Shown here: positions 7,969 to 16,532 of the stretch, piece by piece
Layout of the letters: every line of letters begins with the position of its first letter
Numbering within the stretch: position 1 is the stretch's first letter
Source: Brevibacterium sp. 239c
GTDB lineage: Bacteria > Actinomycetota > Actinomycetes > Actinomycetales > Brevibacteriaceae
Reading direction: 5' to 3'
Length of the DNA: 64,000 nt
Assembly (NCBI RefSeq): GCF_900169365.1
Contig: NZ_FXZH01000006.1
Coordinates: forward strand, 124,001 to 188,000
The notes under the pieces: generated by a model
The model's database searches: none
Told to the model about the DNA's origin: nothing
What the model saw: only the letters and a program-made list of their open reading frames with translations
Position numbers and translations under genes: made by a program

Positions 7969-9093
7969 ATGAAGCTCAAGTCAATCACTCTCCACCAGGT
8001 GTCGATTCCTCTGGTCACTCCGTTCGAGACCTCGTTCATGCGGGAGACGGAGAAGGACTGCTACCTCGTCGAGGCCACCTTCGACACTCCCAAGGGTGAG
8101 ATCACGGGTTGGGGAGAGTCGGTGGCGATGATCTCCCCCCTCTATTCCTCTGAATACGTGGCATCTGGCATCGACGTCACGAAGCGCTGGCTGGCGCCGA
8201 TCCTCTTTGGCGTCGATGACCTGACAGCGGAGACCGTGTCCTGGCACCTGCGTCACGTGATCGGCCATCCGATGGCGAAGTCGGCGCTGGAGATGGCGGT
8301 CATCGAGGCCCAACTCAAGCTCAATGACCAGTCCTTCAAGAGCTACCTGGGCGGCGTCGTCGACTCCGTCCCCTCCGGAGTCTCCGTGGGCATCCAGGAC
8401 TCCGTCGAAGAGACTGTCAAGGTCATCGGCGGCTACCTGGAAGAGGGGTACGCCCGCATCAAACTCAAGATCAAACCGGGCAAGGACATCGCCCCCATCG
8501 CTGCCGTGCGCAAGGCCTTCGGCGATGACTTCGGCTTCCAGGTCGATGCCAACGCCGCCTACACCCTGGTCGATGCCTCCCACCTGCGCAGGCTCGACGA
8601 GTACGGCCTCCTCCTCATCGAACAGCCCTTGGGAGAGGCCGACATCCGCCAGCACGGTGAGCTCGCGAAGCTGATGGAGACCCCGATGTGCCTCGACGAG
8701 TCGATCGACTCTGCTGAGGCCGCCGCCGATGCGATCTCCATGGGTGCAGCCGCTGTCATCAACATCAAGCCCGGACGAGTGGGCGGCTTCATCGAAGCGA
8801 AGAAAATCCACGACCTCTGCGCCGCCCATGGTGTGGCGGTGTGGCACGGAGGAATGGTCGAGACCGGTTTGGGCCGTGCCGCCAATGCCGCACTCGCCTC
8901 GCTGCCCGGGTTCACCCTGCCCGGAGACATCTCTGGCTCGAATCGCTTCTTCCACGAAGACATCACCGAAGAGATCATCATGCACGATGGCAAGGTCGAC
9001 GTACCCACCGGTGTCGGCTTCGGCGTCTCGATCAACCCCGAGAGGCTCGAGAAGTTCCGCACCGACTCGGTGCAGATCCTGCCGCGGAGCTGA
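7969..9093 (+). CDS. o-Succinylbenzoate synthase / N-succinylamino acid racemase family enzyme
   Basis: A 374-residue enolase-superfamily enzyme of the MenC type 2/NSAR group. The catalytic KxK lysines are in RIKLKIKPG. The metal ligands are the Asp of VDANAAYTL, the Glu of IEQPL and the Asp of LDESID. The opposite lysine is in NIKPGRVGG. The family dehydrates SHCHC to o-succinylbenzoate in menaquinone synthesis or racemises N-succinyl amino acids. No men genes are nearby and an M20 peptidase is close, so the racemase role is plausible. The reading frame is open further upstream, but the ATG at 7969, with GAAGG ten bases before it, matches the family N-terminus. Confidence 0.8.
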   Translation: MKLKSITLHQVSIPLVTPFETSFMRETEKDCYLVEATFDTPKGEITGWGESVAMISPLYSSEYVASGIDVTKRWLAPILFGVDDLTAETVSWHLRHVIGHPMAKSALEMAVIEAQLKLNDQSFKSYLGGVVDSVPSGVSVGIQDSVEETVKVIGGYLEEGYARIKLKIKPGKDIAPIAAVRKAFGDDFGFQVDANAAYTLVDASHLRRLDEYGLLLIEQPLGEADIRQHGELAKLMETPMCLDESIDSAEAAADAISMGAAAVINIKPGRVGGFIEAKKIHDLCAAHGVAVWHGGMVETGLGRAANAALASLPGFTLPGDISGSNRFFHEDITEEIIMHDGKVDVPTGVGFGVSINPERLEKFRTDSVQILPRS

Positions 9094-9177
9094 GCTCCTC
9101 ACGCGGGCAGAGCCGCAGTACTCGCGAGACTGCAGAGCCGCAGGCCTGACCCGCGGGCAGAGCAGCGTGGCTGGTCC

Positions 9178-9239
9178 CAACAGTCGGTAAGTTCTGGTCG
9201 GTCCCAGCGCTGGAATCGACCAGAACTTACCGACTGTTG
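9178..9239. repeat. 62-bp near-perfect palindrome
   Basis: Arms at 9178-9200 and 9217-9239 are exact 23-bp reverse complements. The 16-base centre contains the palindrome CCAGCGCTGG, so the whole element folds with one mismatch (9203/9214) and one G-T pair (9201/9216). It lies between convergent genes and could end transcription both ways, but it has no T-run. Just before it are 12-bp direct repeats: CGCGGGCAGAGC at 9102 and 9152, and GCAGAGCCGCAG at 9107 and 9132. A REP- or MITE-like element is an alternative. Confidence 0.85.
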
Positions 9240-9319
9240 CGTCTCGCGGCGGTTGATCACCGAAGCCGGCAGCCGCCGATCACGAAATCGAGCGACAGCT
9301 GTGGCGGGGGCCGACAGCC

Positions 9320-10228
9320 TCAGGTGTGGGTGTGGGTCTCCAATGCCGCATCCTTCGCCCTGTCGAACTGGAACGTCGAATGTTCGATCGCGACCTCGAA
9401 GTGCTCAGCCAAGCACTCCTGCAGCGCGACGAGGATTCGTGGGGCATGACCGTCGTAGAAGCACTCGTCGGCGAGGACCACATGCGCGGTGAGCACCGGG
9501 AGGTTGGAATCGATGCGAGTCACGTGCAGGTCGTGAACCTCTTGGACGTGATCGACCCCCTCGATGTGCATCTTGACCTTGTCGAGATCGAGTTCCCTGG
9601 GTGCGACCTCGAGCAGGATCGACCCGGTCTCCTTCAGGATGGAGAACGCCCTGGGCACGATCAATGCAGCGATGAAGAGGGCAGCCACCGCGTCGGCGCG
9701 AGTCCAGTCGAAGAGCCAGATCGAGACCGCGGCGAGAATGACGGCGACAGATCCCAGCGCATCGGCGATGACCTCAAGGAAAGCAGCCTTGAGGTTGAGA
9801 GACTGTTCTTTGGAGGAGCTGAGGATGATGATCGACACGATGTTGCCGGCCAGACCGACGGCGCCGAAGATCATCAGTTCGGGGCCGGGGACCTCGGGCG
9901 GAACGAAGAAGCGACGGATGCCCTCGATAAGACTGTAGACACCAAGACCGAGCAGCAGAGTTGCCTGTGCCCCGGCGGCAAGCACCTCGGCCCGACGGAA
10001 CCCCCAGGTCTTCTGACCCTTCGGCGGCTTACGGACCAACGTGGCTGCGAAGAGCGCGATCCCGATGCCGATGAGGTCGACGGAATTATGACCGGTGTCG
10101 ATCAGCAGCGCCAGGCTGCCGGTCATGATCGAGCCGATCACCTGGAAGACGAAGATCACCAGAACGATGCCGAAGACGATCGCCAAGCGTCGACGCGAAC
10201 CTGAAGTGTGTGAGTGGTCATGTGCCAT
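9320..10228 (-). CDS. Cation diffusion facilitator (CDF) metal exporter
   Basis: A 302-residue, six-helix CDF transporter of the CzcD/ZitB type with a short His-rich N-terminus (MAHDHSH) and a C-terminal cytoplasmic domain carrying His residues near EVHDLHVTRI. It exports divalent metal in exchange for protons. Helix 2 has Asp44, His47 and Asp51 (HxxxD). Helix 5 reads EVIAD, so the usual His/Asp of the (H/D)xxxD pair is Glu152, with Asp156 kept. This may alter selectivity. AGGAGG stands just before the ATG, and the promoter region holds an ArsR-type palindrome. Confidence 0.88.
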   Translation of the reverse strand: MAHDHSHTSGSRRRLAIVFGIVLVIFVFQVIGSIMTGSLALLIDTGHNSVDLIGIGIALFAATLVRKPPKGQKTWGFRRAEVLAAGAQATLLLGLGVYSLIEGIRRFFVPPEVPGPELMIFGAVGLAGNIVSIIILSSSKEQSLNLKAAFLEVIADALGSVAVILAAVSIWLFDWTRADAVAALFIAALIVPRAFSILKETGSILLEVAPRELDLDKVKMHIEGVDHVQEVHDLHVTRIDSNLPVLTAHVVLADECFYDGHAPRILVALQECLAEHFEVAIEHSTFQFDRAKDAALETHTHT

Positions 10229-10252
10229 GGGAACCTCCTACACAATCACATT

Positions 10253-10270
10253 AACATATGCGCATGTCTT
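10253..10270. promoter_or_regulatory. Candidate ArsR/SmtB-type operator before the CDF gene
   Basis: AACATATGCGCATGTCTT contains the perfect palindrome ATGCGCAT (10258-10265) with partly symmetric flanks. It lies about 25 bases upstream of the CDF start codon. CATATG-like dyads are typical of zinc/nickel ArsR-family operators in actinobacteria. Assignment to the regulator at 465-824 is inference. Confidence 0.45.
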
Positions 10271-10377
10271 TATGAATCAGTGCGCCATCACGCGATCTCA
10301 CCATGACATTCAGACCGCAGAATACGTACGTGCCCGGCACCAAATGCCGAGCGCGCACGCATCAATTCTGCACAGAG

Positions 10378-10396
10378 GCCTCGGATCACCCGAGGC
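10378..10396 (-). terminator. Hairpin downstream of the flotillin gene
   Basis: GCCTCGG (10378-10384) pairs with CCGAGGC (10390-10396) around a five-base loop, 28 bases after the flotillin stop. There is no clear T-run, so termination is likely but not certain. Confidence 0.45.
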
Positions 10397-10423
10397 TGCC
10401 GTCAGTGCCGATCACAGCACAGA

Positions 10424-12253
10424 CTACTTCTTGTCAGGACCACCCTTCGGCCCCTTCGAACCGCCCTTAGTACCGTTCGATCCGGAGCCGTCGGAGTCAC
10501 CATCATGGCCGTCGCGCCGGCGCAGCGCATCGGCGATATAGGACTGCACATCGATTCCGGTGGCCTTCTTCACATCGTCTCCGATGTGGCTGAGGTCGAG
10601 CTCACCGTTCTCGTCGAGGTAGTCCTTCGGGTCGAAGTTCCCACCCGACCAGGCGCTGGGATCCCCCAGTCCGGAAGGCTTCGACCCTCCGCGGCCCGAG
10701 TGATTCCTGGAGCCCTTGGAGCCGCTCCCTTCGGAACCGTTCGCCTCGGAAACCTGGCCTTCGACGACCTGGTCATCATCGGCAGAGGCCTCCGATCCAG
10801 AGTCGTCCGATTCAGACCCTGCGAATCCAGCCCCGCTGGAATCGCCCGATTCATCGAACGTGGTCGAGTCATCGTGGACCCACCCGCTGGCGGTCTTCGA
10901 TCCGCCCTGATTCTGGGCCTTGTCGACCAGGTTGCCAAGGTCGATGCCTGTGGTGCCGCGCACGACTTCGAGCACCTGTGCGAGGTTGTTCGACACGGAG
11001 TTCGCCAGTTTGGACTCTCCGTCGGTTGAGACGATCGAGAGATCCTTGATGTTCGCATACGGTGCGACGAGTTCGCCGGCGATGGTCGGCAGGACCTCGA
11101 GGACCTTCGACAGCACGGCCGCATCGTTGAACTTCTTGTAAGCCTCTGCCTGAGCCTGGAGGGCCCCGGCTTCTGCCTCACCGCGGGCCTTGATCGAATC
11201 GGCCTGGGCTTCACCTTCGAGGCGGATGGCCTCTGCGTCCTTGGACCGACGATGCAGTTCGGCTGCAGCCTCGGCCCGACCCTGAGCTTCGATCTCGTAA
11301 GCGCGGGCATCGGCTTCTGCCTGCTGACGGTAACGTTCTGCGTCTGCGGGGCGCCTGACCTCAGCGTCGAGCTGTTCGGCGCGCAGTTCTGCGGCTTCCT
11401 TCGCGACCACACGGTCACGTTCGAGCAACTTCTGCTTCTCTGCCGCGTTCGCCAAGGGACCCGCGTTGTCGGCCGACGCCTGCCGCTGATCGGCTTCTTC
11501 CTTCAGCGCCGCACGGCGCAGAGCCAGCTGTTGCTGCTGTTCGGCGATGGCCTGATCGGTCAGAGCCTGCTGCTTCTGGGTCGATTCGTTCTGCAGCGCT
11601 TCCTCGACGGACGATGCGCGGCTGGCGTTCGCCTCGGCGATGGCGGCGTTCTTGGCGACCTCGGCGGCCTGGGGGCGGCCCCAGTCGCGCAGGTAGCTGC
11701 CTTCGTCCTCGACCGCGGAGATCTGGAAGGTATCGATGACCAGACCCTGGTTGTTCATCGAGTGCGCGGACTCTTCCTGCACCTGAGCGGCGAAGGAAGC
11801 ACGATCCTGAATGATCTGCTCAACGGTGAGCGTGCCGACGACGGCGCGCAGGGTGCCGGAGAGGATTTCCGTGCTGTAGGGCTCGATCTGGTCCTGCTGG
11901 TCGAGGAAACGCTGCGCGGCCTTGCGCACATCTTCCTCGGTGCCGCCGACCTTGACCTGAGCGACGCCATGCAGGCGCAGCGCAATGCCGTTCATCGAGA
12001 TGCCGTCGATGGCGACGGCGATCTGACGTGAGGACAGCGACAGGAAGAACGCCTTCTGGACGACCGGGTACACGACCGCGCGACCGCCGATGACGATGCG
12101 ACCGCTGCCGCTGGAACCGCTGGCATTTCTGCCGGTGATGATCAGTGCTTCCGAAGGGGAAGCGATTTTGTAGGACCGCAGCATGACGATAGCTGCGATG
12201 ATGACGATGAGAACGAGGACGCCGATACCACCGGCGCCGAGAAGTAGGTCCAT
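10424..12253 (-). CDS. Flotillin-like SPFH/band 7 membrane protein
   Basis: A 609-residue flotillin homologue. One N-terminal membrane helix (MDLLLGAGGIGVLVLIVIIAAIVML) is followed by an SPFH domain and a long Ala/Glu/Gln-rich coiled coil (about residues 190-370). A conserved flotillin C-domain comes next. Flotillins build scaffold rafts on the inner membrane face. The last 150 or so residues are Ser/Gly/Asp-rich with a short conserved end (FDPKDYLDENGELDLSHIGDD), an unusual disordered extension. The reading frame continues 14 codons upstream, but GGAAGG precedes the ATG at 12253, which begins at the membrane helix. It is transcribed in the same direction as the DUF3817 gene upstream. Confidence 0.88.
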   Translation of the reverse strand: MDLLLGAGGIGVLVLIVIIAAIVMLRSYKIASPSEALIITGRNASGSSGSGRIVIGGRAVVYPVVQKAFFLSLSSRQIAVAIDGISMNGIALRLHGVAQVKVGGTEEDVRKAAQRFLDQQDQIEPYSTEILSGTLRAVVGTLTVEQIIQDRASFAAQVQEESAHSMNNQGLVIDTFQISAVEDEGSYLRDWGRPQAAEVAKNAAIAEANASRASSVEEALQNESTQKQQALTDQAIAEQQQQLALRRAALKEEADQRQASADNAGPLANAAEKQKLLERDRVVAKEAAELRAEQLDAEVRRPADAERYRQQAEADARAYEIEAQGRAEAAAELHRRSKDAEAIRLEGEAQADSIKARGEAEAGALQAQAEAYKKFNDAAVLSKVLEVLPTIAGELVAPYANIKDLSIVSTDGESKLANSVSNNLAQVLEVVRGTTGIDLGNLVDKAQNQGGSKTASGWVHDDSTTFDESGDSSGAGFAGSESDDSGSEASADDDQVVEGQVSEANGSEGSGSKGSRNHSGRGGSKPSGLGDPSAWSGGNFDPKDYLDENGELDLSHIGDDVKKATGIDVQSYIADALRRRDGHDGDSDGSGSNGTKGGSKGPKGGPDKK

Positions 12254-12321
12254 CAGTGGGCCTTCCAGCATTCGAGGATGTTCATGGCGGCCCAAAGGTG
12301 GATATCGGGCCCGTTGTCCTC

Positions 12322-12327
12322 ATCCTA
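12322..12327 (-). promoter_or_regulatory. Possible -10 element for flotillin
   Basis: On the minus strand TAGGAT occurs in the gap between DUF3817 and flotillin and would give a leader of about 60 bases with a ribosome-binding site. No convincing -35 box was identified. Confidence 0.3.
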
Positions 12328-12381
12328 GGGCAGGCCCCGACTATTGCACAGAGCCGTCCAGCGCCGAGGTGGTTCTCAGGT

Positions 12382-12840
12382 TCACTTGCCCCAGTCACCG
12401 GGAGGGCCGAGGAACAGCAGCCCGCTGAAGACGATGACGACAAGGATGATTCCGGCGCCGATGGCCAGGAATGGTGAGCGGATCGCCCAGGAGGTGAGTT
12501 TCTCGAACCAGTTGCGCGGGGTGCGTCCGTTCGCGCCCAGCCCCCAGCCACCCTCGAGTGCTCCGGCCTTGGCCACGGAGACTTCGAAGGGAATCGTGAG
12601 GTAGGGAATGATGGCCGAGCCCAGGCCCGTGGCGATACGCTTCTTGCTCCACATTTGTGAGGTGCCGACGCCGATGACGGCGATGACGAAGCAGATGAAG
12701 ACAAACCCGTGGATGCCACCGCCGATGCGCACACCGATCTCGGTGATATGGGTGTATTTGAGGATCATGCCGATGATGAGCAGTGTCCAGGTGATGGTCT
12801 CTGCAATAGCGAAGGTCTTGAAGAAGAGTTTGGGAGTCAC
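12382..12840 (-). CDS. DUF3817-family integral membrane protein
   Basis: A 152-residue protein with three predicted membrane helices. The FKTFAIAETITWTLLIIGM opening and the GGGIHGFVFICFVIAVIGV helix are typical of DUF3817, an actinobacterial membrane family of unknown function. An extended frame would start at GTG 12909, but that codon lies inside the terminator hairpin of the upstream gene. The GTG at 12840 (VTPKLFF) fits the family N-terminus better, although no strong ribosome-binding site is seen. Flotillin lies downstream in the same direction. Confidence 0.75.
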   Translation of the reverse strand: MTPKLFFKTFAIAETITWTLLIIGMILKYTHITEIGVRIGGGIHGFVFICFVIAVIGVGTSQMWSKKRIATGLGSAIIPYLTIPFEVSVAKAGALEGGWGLGANGRTPRNWFEKLTSWAIRSPFLAIGAGIILVVIVFSGLLFLGPPGDWGK

Positions 12841-12906
12841 ACGGCAATTCTGCCTGAACAAGATGGGCGAGCGCTGAAGGCCCTGAAGCTGACGGCCGTG
12901 AATGGG

Positions 12907-12946
12907 CACGCGGGCCGGTGAACTTTTTCAGTCACCGGCCCGCGTG
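12907..12946 (-). terminator. 15-bp-stem terminator of the M28 peptidase gene
   Basis: 12907-12921 is the exact reverse complement of 12932-12946, with a ten-base loop. It begins 16 bases after the M28 stop codon on the minus strand. The very stable GC-rich stem supports termination despite the lack of a long T-run. Confidence 0.75.
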
Positions 12947-12961
12947 GCATTCGGGGGATGC

Positions 12962-14980
12962 TCAGGCCTTGCGGCGGCGAGCTCCCATGGTCATGATCAC
13001 GCCGAGCACAATGAGTGCTCCCGCCGAGATCACCAGAGGCAGCGCCTCATTACCTGTGCGCGGCAGCTCTTCGCCGCCGTCACCGGCACCCGGACCGTCG
13101 CTGTCGGCGGCCAGGACCTCGAAGGAACCGGACAGCGGGTCACCGCCTGCGCAGTCGACCGTGACGTCGTAGGTGCCGACATAGGTTGCGGCCTTGGACT
13201 CGTCGAGACCGCGGACACCGAACTTGGCCACGGAATCGGCATCTGCCGTCGCGGCCTGCTCGAATTTCTCGATGTTGCCGTTCTGCGGCTCCACCGTCAT
13301 CGTGGCGGAGGTGTCTGGGGTACAGCCGGAGGCTGCCACCTGGACGCCCTTCTCACCGACGAAGTCACCCTGATCGATCGTCTTAGGATCAATGCTCAGA
13401 CTCCGCTCACCCGGGGCCCGCGTCGGATCATCCGTCGGCGTCTCGGTAGGAGTCTCCGTCGGAGGATCTGTCGGTGACGTAGTCGGAGGGTCGCTCGGGC
13501 CTGGGGCATCGCTGAGATCGTAGGCCAGCGTGTGCACCGAATAGCCGATGGCCGGCGCGAAGATGTCGAGAGACTCTTGGTTCACGTTCTCGATCGTGTC
13601 CGTGGACTGGTGGTAGTTGGTGTCGTGCTTATCGCCAACGGTTCCGCCGAACCATTCGGCTTCCTGCTCCGTCTTGGTGCCATCGGCTCCGGAGAACAGT
13701 CCGCTGGAGGGAATACCGTTGTCGATGAACGCTTGGTAGTCCGAACGCCCCGAGAAGTCCGTTCCGACGTTGGGCTGATCGTTGTCGGCGAAGTAGTCGG
13801 TGAAGATCTCCTCAAGCTCCGCCGAGCCCTCGGGCACAGTGACGTCATCGGGGATCGGCACATCGGAGCCGTCCGAATCCAGCGTGCCGACGATGAAGTT
13901 GTCGGAGCCGATCATGTCGAAGTTCATGTACGACTTGACCTTCGAGAGCTCTGACTCATCCAGGCTCTCCACGTAATGGGTCGAGCCGACGAGTCCGACC
14001 TCTTCTGCAGCCCACCAGCCGAAGCGGATGGCGTTGTCATTCTCGGTCGGCTGCTCGGCCAGGGCCTCGGCGCTGGCCAGCAGTGCGGCCGTACCGGAAC
14101 CGTTGTCGTTGACACCCGGACCCTCGTTGACGCCGTCGAGGTGGGCGCCGAACATCTGGACGTTGTCATGGTCGCCGGCCTTGGTCTCGGCGATGACGTT
14201 CCATGTCTTCGAGGTGGTGTATTCGGTTTCGAGGGTGAAGTCCGCCAGCAGCGGCTCATCCTCGGCAGCGTCCCCGATCTTGGTCAGCAGGTCGTTGCCG
14301 ACGTTGTAACTGACACCGACGGTGGGGGCACCGTTTTCAACACGTTCACCGAGGGTGGCGTTGAGCTCCTCATCGGGTGCTGAGGTGTCGTTGTTGTAGA
14401 GGATGACCGCTGCGGCTCCGGCGTCCGTGGCCGCCTGGGTCTTCTCTCCGAAGGAGCAGCTGCCACGTGCCACGAGGACGAGTGCACCTTTCGCACTGTC
14501 GTCGAAGTCGCTGGCTGCGCAGCCGAGCTGACCACCGGCCAGGTCGCTGTAGTCCTCGTCGACCGGCAGCGCCACAGACAGGTCAGTCAGCGGTTCTTCG
14601 GTACCCTCTGTGTAGCTGGCCGGAGTGACTTCGAGCTTCTCGCCGTCCACGCTGACAGCGACCTCATCGAATGTCTGATCGTCAACCTCGAAGGCCTGTC
14701 GTTCGACGTCGAACTTGCCGGTTGCTTCGAGAGTCTTCTCGACGTACTCCACGGCCTCCTCATAGCCGGGCGTTCCCAACGCGCGGAATCCCTCATCGGA
14801 ATGCGACGTCGAGATGTCGGAGATCTTCTGCAGATGATCCATTACGGCGCCTCCGGTGACGCCCATATCGGTGTGTTCACTCGGTCCCGCGTTCCCGGCC
14901 GCCAGGGCCGGACTGAATCCACCGAGAGCCAGACCGGTGGCGGCGGTGACCGCCAACCAGGTTTTAGTACGCAACTTCAT
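12962..14980 (-). CDS. Secreted, sortase-anchored M28 aminopeptidase with PA domain
   Basis: A 672-residue surface peptidase. A Sec signal peptide (KLRTKTWLAVTAATGLALGG... ALAA) leads into an M28 zinc peptidase with a protease-associated insert (DLAGGQLGCAASDF... AAAVILYNND). Metal ligands appear in GAHLDGVNEGPGVNDNGSG (His, Asp), AAEEVGLVGS (Glu-Glu), FDMIGSDN (Asp) and YHQSTDT (His). A Pro/Thr linker joins a beta-rich stalk domain to LPRTG, a hydrophobic helix and RRRKA, a cell-wall sorting signal. AAAGGAAC precedes the ATG at 14980; an in-frame extension upstream lacks a signal peptide. It likely trims peptides outside the cell. No sortase is in the window. Confidence 0.9.
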   Translation of the reverse strand: MKLRTKTWLAVTAATGLALGGFSPALAAGNAGPSEHTDMGVTGGAVMDHLQKISDISTSHSDEGFRALGTPGYEEAVEYVEKTLEATGKFDVERQAFEVDDQTFDEVAVSVDGEKLEVTPASYTEGTEEPLTDLSVALPVDEDYSDLAGGQLGCAASDFDDSAKGALVLVARGSCSFGEKTQAATDAGAAAVILYNNDTSAPDEELNATLGERVENGAPTVGVSYNVGNDLLTKIGDAAEDEPLLADFTLETEYTTSKTWNVIAETKAGDHDNVQMFGAHLDGVNEGPGVNDNGSGTAALLASAEALAEQPTENDNAIRFGWWAAEEVGLVGSTHYVESLDESELSKVKSYMNFDMIGSDNFIVGTLDSDGSDVPIPDDVTVPEGSAELEEIFTDYFADNDQPNVGTDFSGRSDYQAFIDNGIPSSGLFSGADGTKTEQEAEWFGGTVGDKHDTNYHQSTDTIENVNQESLDIFAPAIGYSVHTLAYDLSDAPGPSDPPTTSPTDPPTETPTETPTDDPTRAPGERSLSIDPKTIDQGDFVGEKGVQVAASGCTPDTSATMTVEPQNGNIEKFEQAATADADSVAKFGVRGLDESKAATYVGTYDVTVDCAGGDPLSGSFEVLAADSDGPGAGDGGEELPRTGNEALPLVISAGALIVLGVIMTMGARRRKA

Positions 14981-15226
14981 AGAGTTCCTTTCGCTCCTCA
15001 GGTGCCAGACGAACCATGGCTGCTGTTCGCACACAACTGCGAGCGGGCATCTCTGACCGCGTCCGGTCATCGACCGGACGTCACCCACGGGGTAATCGCA
15101 GCACACGAATAGCTGAGCACGAACGGGAGGCGCCGGCACTGTCAGAAGTAGACAGCTGCACCGGTGCCAACCTGTCGAACTCAAGGGGAAGCTTGATTCT
15201 CACGTTTCGCAATGTCTTCGCTATTG

Positions 15227-15325
15227 GTAACGAAATACATACATCTATAACGAAACGGTGACACAACTCACATTGAGCTTTAATCTAGTCCATGCTCTGA
15301 GCGTTTGAGGTAACGAATTGATAAC
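15227..15325. promoter_or_regulatory. Cluster of GTAAC-like direct repeats
   Basis: ATAAC-N6-GTGAC lies at 15247-15262 and GTAAC-N6-ATAAC at 15310-15325. A half-site GTAACGAAA at 15227 shares the 12-mer TTGGTAACGAAA with the promoter region of the LPXTG gene at 49798. An 11-bp repeat period is what OmpR-family response regulators bind. Confidence 0.35.
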
Positions 15326-15353
15326 AACCAACACTTACTCGTTTGCGCAAGTA

Positions 15354-15383
15354 TTGAATTTGCACGTCTACTTCCAGTAGAAT
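15354..15383 (+). promoter_or_regulatory. Promoter for a leaderless VIT1 fusion gene
   Basis: TTGAAT (15354-15359) and TAGAAT (15378-15383) are separated by 18 bases. The -10 box ends seven bases before the GTG at 15391, so the transcript would begin at the start codon. Confidence 0.55.
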
Positions 15384-15390
15384 CTGACCA

Positions 15391-16497
15391 GTGATGAACG
15401 ACGAATCAACAGTCCCCGATGCGCGCCAAGAGCACGATCGCAGGACAATCAGACGCTGGCAGAGATACCTGGCGAACGAGCGACTCGAGGAGCGTGTCTA
15501 CCGGAATCTGGCCGAGCGTCGCTCCGGTGAAGATCGGGAGATTCTGCTTGCTCTGGCCACCGCCGAGTCTCGGCATCAGGAGCACTGGATCGACCTCCTC
15601 GGCGAGCATGCACAGAAGAGGCGGACTCCCGATCTGGTCACTTTGAGCCTCGCAGTCCTGGGCCGACTGTTCGGGTCGGTCTTCGTTCTGGCTCTGGCAC
15701 AGCAGTCGGAGACGAGTTCACCCTACGACGACGAGGAAGCGGCATCGGCAGAGATGGCCGCCGATGAGCGCATCCACGCCGAGGTCGTCCGCGCTCTCGC
15801 CGCCCGCTCCCGAGCCCGCCTGTCAGGAAATTTCCGCGCCGCCGTGTTCGGCGCCAACGACGGCCTGGTGTCGAACCTCGCTCTCGTCCTCGGCGTCGGG
15901 GCAGCGGGCGTGGGCAACCATGTCATCTTGCTGACCGGTGTGTCCGGACTGCTCGCCGGGGCACTGTCCATGGCCGCCGGGGAATACATCTCCGTGCGGT
16001 CCCAGCGCGAGCTGCTCGATGCTTCGACTCCGGATCCCGAGTCGCGCCATGCACTCGCCGATCTCAACATCGATGCCAATGAGCTCGCTCTCGTCTTCCG
16101 TGCCAGGGGCATGGACTCCCCCGCAGCCGATGCTCGAGCACATAGGACGATCGCGGCGGCGAAGAATGAAAAGGCGCCACAACTGCCCGGCATCGACTCC
16201 GGCGTCGACCGCAACGAACTGGGCACCGGGTTGGGCGCGGCACTGTCGAGCTTCGGCTTCTTCTCCTCGGGTGCGCTCATCCCGATCCTGCCCTACATCT
16301 TCGGCATGACCGGACTGCCCGCCGTGCTCCTCTCAGCAGGCCTCGTCGGACTCGCGCTGCTCTTCACCGGCGGCACCGTCGGGCTGCTGTCGGGAACTGC
16401 TCCGGCCCCACGTGCTCTGAGGCAGCTCGGCGTGGGATTCGGCGCAGCTGCCGTGACCTATGCCCTGGGCCTTCTGTTCGGCGTCAGCACAGGCTGA
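15391..16497 (+). CDS. Ferritin-like/VIT1 (CCC1) fusion metal transporter
   Basis: A 368-residue fusion. Residues 20-150 form a rubrerythrin-like four-helix domain with metal-ligand positions in LEERVYRNLAERR, ESRHQEHW and EMAADERIH. Residues 150-368 are a VIT1/CCC1 domain of five membrane helices (FGANDGLVSNLALVLGVGAA, SMAAGEYISVRSQRELL). Fusions of this type resemble membrane-bound ferritin MbfA, which exports iron or manganese from the cytoplasm. Start is GTG 15391, or ATG 15394. The promoter position favours the GTG as a leaderless start. It is divergent from the M28 peptidase gene. Confidence 0.82.
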   Translation: MMNDESTVPDARQEHDRRTIRRWQRYLANERLEERVYRNLAERRSGEDREILLALATAESRHQEHWIDLLGEHAQKRRTPDLVTLSLAVLGRLFGSVFVLALAQQSETSSPYDDEEAASAEMAADERIHAEVVRALAARSRARLSGNFRAAVFGANDGLVSNLALVLGVGAAGVGNHVILLTGVSGLLAGALSMAAGEYISVRSQRELLDASTPDPESRHALADLNIDANELALVFRARGMDSPAADARAHRTIAAAKNEKAPQLPGIDSGVDRNELGTGLGAALSSFGFFSSGALIPILPYIFGMTGLPAVLLSAGLVGLALLFTGGTVGLLSGTAPAPRALRQLGVGFGAAAVTYALGLLFGVSTG

Positions 16498-16532
16498 GTG
16501 CAGCCGAGGCTCGGCGCAGGTTCCCAAGAACC

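Larger units (their letters stand above)
14981..15390. promoter_or_regulatory. 410-bp divergent regulatory region of M28 and VIT1 genes
   Basis: This gene-free stretch is AT-rich in its right half. It holds a hairpin at 15060-15080 (nine-bp stem CGTCCGGTC/GACCGGACG, three-base loop) in the probable M28 leader, several TAACGAA repeats, and the VIT1 promoter at 15354-15383. No small gene or RNA could be supported. Confidence 0.5.

Noticed and set aside
12841-12909. An N-terminal extension of the DUF3817 protein to a GTG at 12909
   Set aside because: That start codon lies inside the 15-bp-stem terminator of the upstream peptidase gene, and the added residues do not fit the family.
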